From contig CBDDLA010000001.1 in assembly GCA_965230485.1 (NCBI GenBank), forward strand, positions 1 through 64,000: DNA of 64,000 bases. Reading direction: 5' to 3'. The notes beneath the pieces were generated by a model, which searched no databases, was not told where the DNA came from, and was given only the letters and a program-made list of their open reading frames with translations. Position numbers and translations under genes: made by a program. Below, piece after piece: positions 19,233 to 27,484 of the stretch (the first letter of the stretch is position 1; the number at the start of each line of letters is the position of its first letter). The stretch comes from Putridiphycobacter sp965230485. GTDB lineage: Bacteria; Bacteroidota; Bacteroidia; Flavobacteriales_D; Crocinitomicaceae.

Positions 19233-20336
19233 ATGAGTCGAATGAACATGATCGTTAATTTAAAAATTATTTTTTGTATTTTATTACAGAGTAGTTTTTT
19301 TGCAATTTCACAAGGAATTAATGCCTTTGAAGTAGTTGTAAATAAACTGGTGTTTTTTGATGAGGGTAAATTCTCATTAATTGAACAGCAACCGATTAAA
19401 GATCTTGAAGTTGGTATTAATTATATCACCTATGCTGATACCAGAGGAGATTATCAGGTATATAATAATCACCAAAAGGCAGAGCTGACTAGAGGAAAGA
19501 CAGAAGTGATAATGACCAATAATTGGTTTAGTTACAAAATTGCAAGCGTATTAAGGGTTTTTGATAGAGGAGGGTCGACTATTTTGACTTCGTATACTGG
19601 TAGTTATGGTGTAGGAGATAGTTTGATTGTATTCCAAGATCAAATAGGTGGAAACTTAAAATATTTTTACAGAGGAAATATAGTAGAGTTTTCTCAGGTA
19701 CTTGGTAATTATATGTTTGCTCCCAGTATGGTTGGCGACAACGTATTTGTGTTCAAAGAAGTTGGAGATAATTATAAAGCCTTCTATCAAGGTCAGTTTG
19801 AAACCCTAGTAAGCACAAATGAGAGAGTGAAATTTAGTGCTGGAATGAATATAATAGCTTATAACGATCCTCAGAATTATTCTTTTACAATATTCGAGCG
19901 TGGAGAAATAATTGACTTAGAAATGCAGTTCGCGCAGACATATAAAACTGGGCATGACTTTGTTTTTTACCGAGATAACAATGGTGTTAATAAGGTTTAC
20001 TTCAATGAACAATCTAGTGATTTGGGATATGATTTACAAGAGATTGAAGTATTTGATAGTCTTATCTTTTTTAAAGAAGCAGACTACGCCCATGTTTGGT
20101 ATAACGGACAAATTACACAAATTTATAATGATCAAGTAAGAGATTATCAAGTTAGTGGAGGTAATATTGCATACCTAAACTCTAGTGGAGGAGTGTCGGC
20201 AGTTATTAGGGGAAAATTAGTTGAAATTTCAAGACAAAAAGTTCAGGCATTCAAACTAGTAGGAAACACTATTATGTTACAGTATACACCATCATCATTT
20301 TCTGTATGGTGGAATGGAAAGATGTTCGATTATTAA
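19233..20336 (+). CDS. Secreted protein of unknown function with ~42-residue beta repeats
   Basis: A signal peptide ends near FFAISQG. The start may be ATG 19233, 19242 or 19248. The body is made of about eight units of 40-45 residues. Each has a hydrophobic strand ending in an acidic turn (LVFFDEG, LIVFQDQ, VFVFKEV, IIAYNDP, FVFYRDN, LIFFKEA, IAYLNSS). A second strand with aromatic residues and an x-G turn follows (YFYRGNIVEF, AFYQGQFETL, VWYNGQITQI, VWWNGKMFDY). The pattern looks like a beta-propeller or solenoid, but I do not recognise the family. No anchor is visible. It stands between two transcription units. Confidence 0.65.
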   Translation: MSRMNMIVNLKIIFCILLQSSFFAISQGINAFEVVVNKLVFFDEGKFSLIEQQPIKDLEVGINYITYADTRGDYQVYNNHQKAELTRGKTEVIMTNNWFSYKIASVLRVFDRGGSTILTSYTGSYGVGDSLIVFQDQIGGNLKYFYRGNIVEFSQVLGNYMFAPSMVGDNVFVFKEVGDNYKAFYQGQFETLVSTNERVKFSAGMNIIAYNDPQNYSFTIFERGEIIDLEMQFAQTYKTGHDFVFYRDNNGVNKVYFNEQSSDLGYDLQEIEVFDSLIFFKEADYAHVWYNGQITQIYNDQVRDYQVSGGNIAYLNSSGGVSAVIRGKLVEISRQKVQAFKLVGNTIMLQYTPSSFSVWWNGKMFDY

Positions 20337-20339
20337 TAT

Positions 20340-20347
20340 TACTTTTG
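20340..20347 (+). promoter_or_regulatory. -7 element before DUF4494-pdxH
   Basis: TACTTTTG matches TAnnTTTG. It begins just after the stop of the preceding gene and leaves a leader of about 27 bases to the ATG at 20379. No TTG is seen at the -33 spacing. Confidence 0.45.
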
Positions 20348-20378
20348 TTTTTATAAAAATCAAAAGGTTAAATTTATA

Positions 20379-20909
20379 ATGAATAGTTGGCATACAGTTA
20401 AAGTAAAATATACCAAAGAATTTCAAGACGGAACGCTAAAAAGAGTCACAGAACCATATTTAGTAAGTGCAATATCATTTACTGACGCTGAAGCAAGAAT
20501 TTATCAAGAGGTTGGCGAGTTTGTCAGGGGCGAATTTATAGTGACTTCTATAGCAAAAACGGATTTTAATGACATTATTCAATATGATGATGCGGAAACA
20601 TGGTATAAATGCAAAGTATCTTACGTATCAGAAGATGCAGACAGCGGTAAGGAAAAAAAAGTGAATACTAATTATCTGGTTTCTGCTCACAACGTAAAAG
20701 AGGCATATGAACGTTTGGAAGAAAGTATGAAAGGGCTAATGGTGTCTTATGAAATACCTATGATTTCTTTAACTCAGATTGTTGAAATTTTTCCTTTTGT
20801 ACCAAATGATGATGAATTGATTCAAAATAATGATGTATCTGATGTGGAAACTGTTGAACCATCAAGTTCGGTTAATGTTGCATATGCTATAGGAAACGAA
20901 GAAGAATAA
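20379..20909 (+). CDS. DUF4494 domain protein
   Basis: This is a cytosolic protein of 176 residues in a Bacteroidota-specific family of unknown function. It contains two similar halves, each opening with a W-x-K/T-V-K-V-x-Y/Y-K-C-K-V-S-Y strand and a YLVSA motif (SWHTVKVKYT...YLVSAISFTDAEA and TWYKCKVSYV...YLVSAHNVKEAYE). This suggests an internal duplication of a small beta-alpha unit. The acidic, low-complexity tail after residue ~145 is poorly conserved in type. It is 11 bases upstream of pdxH, so the two are probably co-transcribed. Confidence 0.85.
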   Translation: MNSWHTVKVKYTKEFQDGTLKRVTEPYLVSAISFTDAEARIYQEVGEFVRGEFIVTSIAKTDFNDIIQYDDAETWYKCKVSYVSEDADSGKEKKVNTNYLVSAHNVKEAYERLEESMKGLMVSYEIPMISLTQIVEIFPFVPNDDELIQNNDVSDVETVEPSSSVNVAYAIGNEEE

Positions 20910-20920
20910 ATACAACTAAA

Positions 20921-21559
20921 GTGGACCATTTAGATAAAACACGAAACGACCATTCAGATTTTTCAAAGGGCGAGTTGAAAAACTATTTGAAGGATCCCAT
21001 GTTAATGTTTCAAAAGTGGTATCAAGAAGCGCACGAAAAAAATGTCCCTTCACCTCATGCTATGATAATTAGTACTGTTAATGCTGATCAGCAGCCGTCA
21101 AGCAGAGTGGTGTATATGAAAGAAATACTTGAAGAAGGGTTAATTTTTTACACCAATTATAACAGCCGAAAAGGAATGGACTTATTAGTCAATCAAAAAA
21201 TAGGGGTATTATTTTTTTGGGGGGAGACTGAACAACAAGTTAGAATAGAAGGCACGGTAATGAAGGTGGATCCATCTATTTCTGACGATTATTTTGCTTC
21301 ACGACCTAGATTATCACAAATTGGTGCATGGGCGTCGGAACAGAGCAAAATAATTAAAAATAGGGAAACGCTTGAAGACAGATTTTCCTATTTTGAGGCT
21401 AAGTTCCCAAATGAAGTTCCTCGTCCTCCTCATTGGGGTGGCTATTTAATTACCCCACATTATTTCGAATTTTGGCAAGGTAGGTTAGGACGATTACACG
21501 ATAGAATCTGCTATCGAAAAGTGGAAAACGATTATGATATCGAGAGAATTTCTCCATAG
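20921..21559 (+). CDS. pdxH: Pyridoxamine 5'-phosphate oxidase
   Basis: PdxH oxidises pyridoxine or pyridoxamine 5'-phosphate to pyridoxal 5'-phosphate using FMN and O2. Start is GTG 20921, which gives the family's usual length (212 residues) and the N-terminal YLKDPMLMFQKWYQEA helix. FMN-binding motifs SSRVVYMKE, FYTNYNSRKG and FFWGETEQQVRIEG are present, with the C-terminal PPHWGGYLITPHYFEFWQG and RLHDR signature. It supplies the PLP used by enzymes such as the deaminase in this window. No other vitamin B6 genes are nearby. Confidence 0.96.
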   Translation: MDHLDKTRNDHSDFSKGELKNYLKDPMLMFQKWYQEAHEKNVPSPHAMIISTVNADQQPSSRVVYMKEILEEGLIFYTNYNSRKGMDLLVNQKIGVLFFWGETEQQVRIEGTVMKVDPSISDDYFASRPRLSQIGAWASEQSKIIKNRETLEDRFSYFEAKFPNEVPRPPHWGGYLITPHYFEFWQGRLGRLHDRICYRKVENDYDIERISP

Positions 21560-21567
21560 TTAAAAAT

Positions 21568-21590
21568 ATTTTTAGGTAAGACTAAAAAAT
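21568..21590. promoter_or_regulatory. Candidate DtxR-family operator (palindrome)
   Basis: TTTTTAG (21569-21575) and CTAAAAA (21582-21588) form a perfect 7-base inverted repeat around a 6-base spacer GTAAGA. It sits just upstream of the -7 element of the DtxR-type gene, over its -33 position. The TTAGGTAAG half resembles known DtxR/IdeR boxes (TTAGGTTAGGCTAACC type), but recognition by the adjacent regulator is inferred. Confidence 0.55.
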
Positions 21591-21604
21591 AAAAAAGAAA
21601 TTCC

Positions 21605-21612
21605 TAACTTTG
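21605..21612 (+). promoter_or_regulatory. -7 element of the DtxR-ZIP operon
   Basis: TAACTTTG is an exact TAnnTTTG match, 24 bases before the ATG at 21637. No clear TTG -33 is seen, and a palindrome covers that position. Confidence 0.6.
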
Positions 21613-21636
21613 GGGTGTCTATTAGATTAATTGATT

Positions 21637-22305
21637 ATGGATTTGTGGTTAAGTCAAAGCGAAGAAAACTATTTAAAGTCAATATTCAGTTTGTCTTATC
21701 ATCAGCAAAATACACCCGTTTCTACAAATGCCATTGCTGAAGACCTAAGTACAAAAGCATCATCTGTAACAGAGATGATTAAAAAACTATCTGAAAAGTC
21801 GCTTATTGATTATGTTAAATATAAGGGCGTTAATTTGACAACTTTAGGAAATGTTTGTGCAATTAAAGTGATTAGAAAGCACCGGTTATGGGAAACTTTT
21901 TTAGTTGAAAAATTAAATTTCACATGGGATGAGGTGCACGACATTGCAGAACAACTCGAGCATATTCAATCAGAAAAACTCACCAATAGGTTAAGTAAGT
22001 TTTTAGGTCAACCAAAGTTTGATCCTCATGGAGACCCGATTCCTGATGCCAATGGTAGGTTTCCAGAGCATGACTCTGCTAGAAAACTAAAAGACCTTTC
22101 TGTAGGAGAATCTGGTGTGGTACATCATATCATCTCAGATCATAAAGAATTCTTAATTTATTTAACAGAACACCATATTAAAATCGGTAGCAAACTATTA
22201 TGCAAAACCAAATTTGAATTTGACGATTCAATGAGTGTTTTAATAGATGGAGACAAGGAAGTCAATCTTTCAAAAAAAGTGATTAAAAACATTATTGTAA
22301 AGTAA
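21637..22305 (+). CDS. DtxR/MntR-family metal-dependent transcriptional regulator
   Basis: The protein has an N-terminal winged helix (LSQSEENYLKSIFSL, ALAEDLSTKASSVTEMIKKL as NAIAEDLSTKASSVTEMI). The metal-binding dimerisation domain follows, containing the family signature FDPHGDPIP near residue 130. A C-terminal FeoA/SH3-like domain (LSVGESGVVHHI) ends the protein. A TTG six bases upstream is in frame, but ATG 21637 fits homologues. DtxR-family proteins use Fe(II) or Mn(II) as corepressor. The gene is followed five bases later by a ZIP metal transporter, implying that it controls metal uptake or efflux of that operon. Confidence 0.92.
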   Translation: MDLWLSQSEENYLKSIFSLSYHQQNTPVSTNAIAEDLSTKASSVTEMIKKLSEKSLIDYVKYKGVNLTTLGNVCAIKVIRKHRLWETFLVEKLNFTWDEVHDIAEQLEHIQSEKLTNRLSKFLGQPKFDPHGDPIPDANGRFPEHDSARKLKDLSVGESGVVHHIISDHKEFLIYLTEHHIKIGSKLLCKTKFEFDDSMSVLIDGDKEVNLSKKVIKNIIVK

Positions 22306-22310
22306 ATCTT

Positions 22311-23141
22311 ATGTTGGAATCAATTATTCAATGGTTTAAGGAACAAGACCCAGTTTTTGCAGCATTTATAGCAGGTACATTTACCTGGTTAGTTACTGCT
22401 GCTGGGGCTTCATTTGTTTTCTTCTTTAAAAAAATGAATCGGACAATTTTAGATGTAGCCTTGGGTTTTACAGGTGGTGTAATGGTCGCTGCTAGTTTCT
22501 GGTCACTATTAGCACCTGCAATTGATGAATCTGGAGGAAGATGGATGCCAGCTGCTGTTGGGTTTTTGCTAGGTGCGTTTTTCATTTTTGGATTAGATAA
22601 AATAATTCCTCACTTACACATAAACTTCAAGGAATCAGAGAAGGAAGGACCTAAAAGCAGGCTACAGAAAACAATGTTATTAGTATCAGCCATCACCTTA
22701 CATAATATACCTGAAGGTTTGTCCGTAGGCATACTATTCGGAGCAGCAGCTTTGGGGATTTCTGACGGTGCAGGTACATTTGAGGCAGTTACTTTAGCTA
22801 TTGCAATTGGAATTCAAAATTTTCCGGAAGGCTTTGCAGTATCTATGCCTCTCAGAAGAGAAGGGATGAGTAGGGGAAAAAGTTTCTTTTATGGTCAACT
22901 GTCTGCTTTAGTTGAGCCAATAGCGGCAGTTGCTGGTGCAGCAGCTGTTTTAGCTTTTCAACCCATTTTACCATATGCCTTGGCTTTTGCTGCAGGTGCT
23001 ATGATCTTTGTAGTGGTTGAAGAAGTAATCCCCGAAACACAAAGGGATAAAAACACTGACTTAGCAACTATGGGATTCATGATTGGTTTTGTTGTTATGA
23101 TGGTTTTAGACGTAGCCATTGAGCCCTTATTAGCCAGTTGA
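22311..23141 (+). CDS. ZIP-family divalent metal transporter (ZupT-like)
   Basis: About eight membrane helices are seen in 276 residues. The ZIP metal path motifs are the HNIPEGLSVG helix (TM4) and the IGIQNFPEGFAVS helix, with EPIAAVAG and the EEVIPE motif in the later helices. A His-containing loop (IPHLHINFKESEKEG) follows TM3. ZupT-type proteins move Zn(II), Fe(II) or Mn(II) into the cytosol across the inner membrane. Here the metal cannot be read from the sequence. It lies five bases after the DtxR-family gene in the same operon. The 143 bases after it hold no feature I recognise. Confidence 0.92.
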   Translation: MLESIIQWFKEQDPVFAAFIAGTFTWLVTAAGASFVFFFKKMNRTILDVALGFTGGVMVAASFWSLLAPAIDESGGRWMPAAVGFLLGAFFIFGLDKIIPHLHINFKESEKEGPKSRLQKTMLLVSAITLHNIPEGLSVGILFGAAALGISDGAGTFEAVTLAIAIGIQNFPEGFAVSMPLRREGMSRGKSFFYGQLSALVEPIAAVAGAAAVLAFQPILPYALAFAAGAMIFVVVEEVIPETQRDKNTDLATMGFMIGFVVMMVLDVAIEPLLAS

Positions 23142-23284
23142 AAAAAGCAAAGCAGGGTATTTTTGGCAGAGCATGATCAATTAGGAAATTACCCTTATCT
23201 CAACTCAACTAAGTCACTGTAATCAGATAGATTTAATGATAAGTTTTATTTCATCATTATATCAATTGTCTCTTTTTTATCAAG

Positions 23285-23683
23285 TTAGCTTTCAAAAAAA
23301 GAGAGATGGTCGATAACGCGCTGTTCAATCATTTGTATTAGTCTTTTATTGTACTCTGACGGCTCTAGATAGTATTTTTCTAATTCACTTGAGGTCATAA
23401 AACCAGTTATCATACCACATAAAAATGTCCTTATTTTCTGATTTTTCTTCAAAAACATTTTTAATTCTAATATCTTTTCCTCTTCTTCAAAGTCGAGAAA
23501 GTTCTTTTTAAAAATGATTATATGATTTTTTACAGTGAGTAAGATGCTATAATTTAATAGTTTAATAATGGGACGTAAAGTTTTATTTTGAAAGCTTTCA
23601 GTATCGCCAGTATGTTCATTTGTTGTGGCATTCAATATGGTTGGTCGTAGTGATAGGAATGCCATTTCTTGATTAGAATCCAT
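23285..23683 (-). CDS. Flavobacterial conserved hypothetical protein (sometimes labelled glyoxalase)
   Basis: This is a 132-residue helical cytosolic protein. The arrangement is an N-terminal FLSLRPTIL segment, then ESFQNKTLRPIIKLLNYSILLTVKNHI, here split as ESFQNKTLRPIIK and LLNYSILLTVKNHI. After a Glu-rich helix comes FLCGMITGFMTSSELEKY and a final helix. It resembles from memory a small Flavobacteriia family with the NxTLRPIL...GxxxGxxT pattern that databases often call glyoxalase, without any visible VOC fold. The function is unknown. It stands alone, downstream of alkB on the same strand. Confidence 0.6.
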   Translation of the reverse strand: MDSNQEMAFLSLRPTILNATTNEHTGDTESFQNKTLRPIIKLLNYSILLTVKNHIIIFKKNFLDFEEEEKILELKMFLKKNQKIRTFLCGMITGFMTSSELEKYYLEPSEYNKRLIQMIEQRVIDHLSFFES

Positions 23684-23738
23684 TGTATAAATTTAAGTAT
23701 CCCTATGCTATTTTACAAACTGGTAGTTGAGTATTCAT

Positions 23739-24344
23739 TCAATGTTGTATGGTTCTAAACGTCAAATTAATTCTGGGGTTATTTACTTTTTTTGTCGGAG
23801 GTAAGCGGTGAAGCCAATGGGTCTGAGTTTCACCTTGCATCATTAATAAGCTACCATTCTCCAAATGAATATCAATTTTTTCTTTCGTTTTTTTATGCTT
23901 GAACGAGAACCTTCGTTCTGCTCCAAAACTTACTGATGCAATATTAGTATGCTTACCTAAAGCTTTTTCGTCATCACTGTGCCAGGCCATGCCTTCCTCG
24001 CCAGAATGGTATAAATTTAGAAGACATGAGTTAAATATTAAACCAGTAATTTCTTCAACTTTAAACTTAATACTCAATAACTCTGGTGTCCATTTTAAAG
24101 CTGTTTTTGTTGCATTGGAATAAGTATAGTCAAAAGCTTTATCGCCATACCAGGCTACTTTTCGCTTAGTAATAATATGTTTTCCAAAAATAAATGCTTC
24201 ATCATTTTGCCAGGCAATTGAGGCCAGAAGTATATCTCTAAACACATCAGATTTTTCTAAACTAAAAATAGGACCATAATATTTTACCATACCTTGATAT
24301 GGTAGTCTATTTTGAAGAGGATTTTGATTAAAAAGGTCAATCAT
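23739..24344 (-). CDS. AlkB-family alpha-ketoglutarate-dependent dioxygenase
   Basis: This is an AlkB2/3-type Fe(II)/2-oxoglutarate dioxygenase that repairs alkylated bases by oxidative demethylation. Iron ligands are His122 and Asp124 (AWHSDDE) and His179 (THWLHRLP). The 2-oxoglutarate arginines are in the C-terminal RINLTFR (191, 197). The IASVSFGAERRFSFKH strand is characteristic of the subfamily. At 201 residues it is full length. Its ATG overlaps the last base of the upstream MscS-type gene, so translation is probably coupled. Confidence 0.93.
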   Translation of the reverse strand: MIDLFNQNPLQNRLPYQGMVKYYGPIFSLEKSDVFRDILLASIAWQNDEAFIFGKHIITKRKVAWYGDKAFDYTYSNATKTALKWTPELLSIKFKVEEITGLIFNSCLLNLYHSGEEGMAWHSDDEKALGKHTNIASVSFGAERRFSFKHKKTKEKIDIHLENGSLLMMQGETQTHWLHRLPPTKKVNNPRINLTFRTIQH

Positions 24345-24844
24345 TAACTATTGTTGGAAATAATTTTAACCATTTTTTGAAAAATCAAGCCATTTGGTAT
24401 GGTAACTGTTTCGTTATCTTCGGTTTGAAAGGTCAAGAAGAAAGCCCCAATATCTTTAATTTTACCTGTCAACGGGAATTCTTTATCCAAAATCATAATT
24501 GTATCTCCAATTTTTGCGGGATGATTAAGAAATAAAAGAACACTTGCAGTAATGTTGGAGAGCATTGACCATTGCGCAAATAATGCTATGCCCAATACTG
24601 CAAGAATGGAAGATAAATAAAAGGCTAACTGATATTGGCTAACGCCCCAAATAAATAATATGGCTATTATGCCAATGATATAAAGTAAACTTGAAAACAA
24701 TTTAAAGGCAAATCTAACCCTATCCTTTTGGAAACCAAATTTGTCTCTCGCCTTAAAGATTGTCTTTTTAAGTGTAAACTGAAGAATAACCGCTAGAATG
24801 ATTACGATACCAGTTTCAATGATTTGCATTTTATACGCTTCCAT
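24344..24844 (-). CDS. Small MscS-family mechanosensitive channel
   Basis: The 166-residue protein has three hydrophobic helices (residues ~1-20, ~45-65, ~70-100). They are followed by the MscS beta domain: LNHPAKIGDTIMI, then TGKIKDIGAFFLTFQTEDNETVTIPNGLIF. This is the minimal pore helix plus upper beta domain; the lower vestibule domain of E. coli MscS is missing. An internal ATG (24829) starts with MQIIETG and may be the true start. The channel would open under membrane tension. It precedes alkB with a one-base overlap. Confidence 0.85.
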   Translation of the reverse strand: MEAYKMQIIETGIVIILAVILQFTLKKTIFKARDKFGFQKDRVRFAFKLFSSLLYIIGIIAILFIWGVSQYQLAFYLSSILAVLGIALFAQWSMLSNITASVLLFLNHPAKIGDTIMILDKEFPLTGKIKDIGAFFLTFQTEDNETVTIPNGLIFQKMVKIISNNS

Positions 24845-24904
24845 ATGTTATTTAATAAAACAAAGTTATGAGAAATTACTGTAGGGGGTCATGAGCTTTA
24901 TATT

Positions 24905-27397
24905 TTACGTCAAATTGTTTTGTTTTTTAGTGCCTTTTATGGCTTTGTAATCAAGCGGATTTTCTGGCCAGGCATGTTTTTTATAACGAGACCTAAGCTC
25001 TTTTCTTATCTCAAAATAGGCATTTTCCCAAAAACTGGCTAAGTCATTTGTAATTTGAACTACCTTAAAGCCTGGGGATAATAAATGCATTATCAGCGGT
25101 GTTTGCCCGTTATTAATAGTTGGAGTTTTTACTAACCCGAAAACCTCTTGCAATCTTACCGCTAATATTGGTGTGCTGCCATTTTCCTGATAGTTTATTT
25201 TAATGGTCGAACCACTAGGAACTTTAAGGGCCTTAGGCGCTAATTTTTCAAGTGCTGCACGTTGTGCATGATCTAAAGAATACGCTAATACCTGGGTTAA
25301 ATCAATTTTTTTTAAGTCTTCCACTTTTTTTATCTCAGCAAGGTATGGGCTTAGCCATTCTGAATTAGTTTTAATTAAGTGAGTGGTGCTTACATTTGGC
25401 CATTTTCCATCAGGCTTTAATTGACGCAATGTCATTACTCTGTTTTGCCATTGTTTCACTTCGTCATTAAAATTTAACAAATGTGACCCTTCCTTAGCTA
25501 TGGCTTCTGATATGGCTTTTGCCAGCACTATTTTGTCAGGGTTTGGCAATGGTGTTGATTTTAAAACAATACTACCTATCCTAGTTTCTCTTACGGCTAT
25601 TACACCACCTTTTTTAGTATTCCATGCCGCAGAATCAATAGTTTTTAGGAAAGGTTTTAAATCAATAGGGTTTAGGGGAGCAGCTAAGAATATGCGACCA
25701 ATTTTGGAATTAGTGTGCATATGAGCTACCGCTAACCAGGATTCATAAGCCAGGTCATCTTGATGCCCCGCCATAGCATATGCTCCATTGGCCAATTGAA
25801 ATTGTGCATTATTACCTGGTCTTGCAAATGCAATACGTTCAGGATAAGCGTAAACAAGTAATAAGCCAGACTCTGGTGGGTCAAACTCGGTGTTTTCTAC
25901 TTCAATTTTTAGCATCTCACGGTATTGTCTGGCAATTCGTTCAATTTTATGAAAGGCTCCGGATAATTTATTTTGTTGACGTTGACGACGAAGTGCTTCA
26001 ATTCTTAAGTTAATATCAATCCCAGCTTCCTTTGGTAAAGGATCCTTTTCTTCTAATATGGCTGCTATGTCGGTGGCAAGTGCCGAATTACCTTCTTCTT
26101 CAGCCATTAACAATAGGTGTGCAATCCTCGGATGGCAGGGTAGTGCTTGCATTTTTTTACCATGATCCGTAATCCTGTTATTTTCAATGGCTGTTAAACT
26201 CTCTAATGTTTTAGTTGCTTCTTCAATGGCATATTTCGGAGGTGGTTGTAACCAAGCTAAGGCATTTGCATCAGTCACCCCCCAATTCACTAAATCTAGG
26301 GTTAGGGACGTTAAATCAGCTGATTGTATTTCTGGAACCCTGTGTTCTTTTAGTTGAGCCTGCTGTCCTTTTGACCACAGACGATAGCAGACTCCAGGCG
26401 ACAGCCTTCCAGCTCTCCCTGCCCTTTGATCTGCTGAATCTTTTGTGATATGGTGCGTTTCTAAACCGGACAATCCTGTTTTAGGGTTAAAAATAGCCGA
26501 GCGTTTCCAACCTGAGTCTACTACAGTCGTCACTCCTTGAATGGTTAAACTGGTCTCAGCAATATCTGTTGCAATAACTACTTTCCGAAGTCCATTTTTA
26601 TGAGGTAAAATAGCCGCTTGTTGAACAGAATAGGGGAGTCGCCCATATAATTCATGCACCTTAATTTCAGGGTGATTACGCTGAACAATTTGAGCACAGT
26701 TTTTAATTTCTCTTGCACCTGGCATAAAAACTAAAATGTCACCCGATTGCTCTTTAACAGCTCTACTGATTACTTGAGCGGTTGTTTCAGCAATTAAGTA
26801 CTCATCACTTTGATTCGTATAAATAATATCAACAGGGTATTGACGTCCCTTACTTTCTATTAATGGTGCCTTTAACAATGCTTGTAGTTCTGACAAATCT
26901 AAAGTGGCGGACATAATGAGTAGCCTTAAATCTGGTCTTAAAATAGATTGACTTTCTCTAGCCAACGCTAGGGCTAAATCAGCATGAATACTGCGCTCGT
27001 GAAATTCATCAAAAATAACCATTCCAGTTCCTTCAAGGGCATTATCGGCTTGCAAAATACGTGTCAGAATGCCTTCAGTTATAATTTCAATGCGTGTATG
27101 CGCACTAATCTTGGTTTCAAATCGAATTCGATAACCCACCGTTTGTCCAACGGGTTCTCCAAGTAAATCGGCAAGCCGTGTTGCAATGGTTTTTGCCGCC
27201 AAACGACGTGGCTCTAACATCAAGATTTTTTGGCCTTTTAACCAGTCTGATTCAAATAAAGCCAATGGCAATAAGGTACTTTTCCCTGCACCTGGCGGTG
27301 CTGATAGTATAAGCGTATTTTCTTCAGTCAATTTGCCTTTAATTTCTGGAATAACAGAAACAATTGGCAAGTCGAATTGAGCATAATCAAAGGACAT
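24905..27397 (-). CDS. hrpB: ATP-dependent helicase HrpB (DEAH-box)
   Basis: This is a DEAH/RHA-type helicase of 830 residues, the usual HrpB length. Walker A APPGAGKST is at 33-41, the DEFH box at 130-133 and SAT at 163-165. The motif V/VI region reads VIATDIAETSLTIQGV and SADQRAGRAGRLSPG. The HA2 and HrpB C-terminal domains follow, ending in the typical YKKHAWPENPL segment. The precise role is unclear in most bacteria (RNA processing or envelope growth). One 60-base line inside it (26401-26460) has 29 G+C, higher than the ~33% of neighbours, and the protein looks proteobacterial; transfer is possible. It appears monocistronic. Confidence 0.95.
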   Translation of the reverse strand: MSFDYAQFDLPIVSVIPEIKGKLTEENTLILSAPPGAGKSTLLPLALFESDWLKGQKILMLEPRRLAAKTIATRLADLLGEPVGQTVGYRIRFETKISAHTRIEIITEGILTRILQADNALEGTGMVIFDEFHERSIHADLALALARESQSILRPDLRLLIMSATLDLSELQALLKAPLIESKGRQYPVDIIYTNQSDEYLIAETTAQVISRAVKEQSGDILVFMPGAREIKNCAQIVQRNHPEIKVHELYGRLPYSVQQAAILPHKNGLRKVVIATDIAETSLTIQGVTTVVDSGWKRSAIFNPKTGLSGLETHHITKDSADQRAGRAGRLSPGVCYRLWSKGQQAQLKEHRVPEIQSADLTSLTLDLVNWGVTDANALAWLQPPPKYAIEEATKTLESLTAIENNRITDHGKKMQALPCHPRIAHLLLMAEEEGNSALATDIAAILEEKDPLPKEAGIDINLRIEALRRQRQQNKLSGAFHKIERIARQYREMLKIEVENTEFDPPESGLLLVYAYPERIAFARPGNNAQFQLANGAYAMAGHQDDLAYESWLAVAHMHTNSKIGRIFLAAPLNPIDLKPFLKTIDSAAWNTKKGGVIAVRETRIGSIVLKSTPLPNPDKIVLAKAISEAIAKEGSHLLNFNDEVKQWQNRVMTLRQLKPDGKWPNVSTTHLIKTNSEWLSPYLAEIKKVEDLKKIDLTQVLAYSLDHAQRAALEKLAPKALKVPSGSTIKINYQENGSTPILAVRLQEVFGLVKTPTINNGQTPLIMHLLSPGFKVVQITNDLASFWENAYFEIRKELRSRYKKHAWPENPLDYKAIKGTKKQNNLT

Positions 27398-27484
27398 TGA
27401 TAAACTTTTAGTAAAGATAATTAAATGAGATGAGGTAGAGATTATTGATTTAAACTTGAATAAAAACGAGATATTTAAACCAAA

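Noticed and set aside
23285..23683. Glyoxalase function
   Set aside because: No VOC strand pattern or metal ligands; the label seems to be an annotation artefact for this family.
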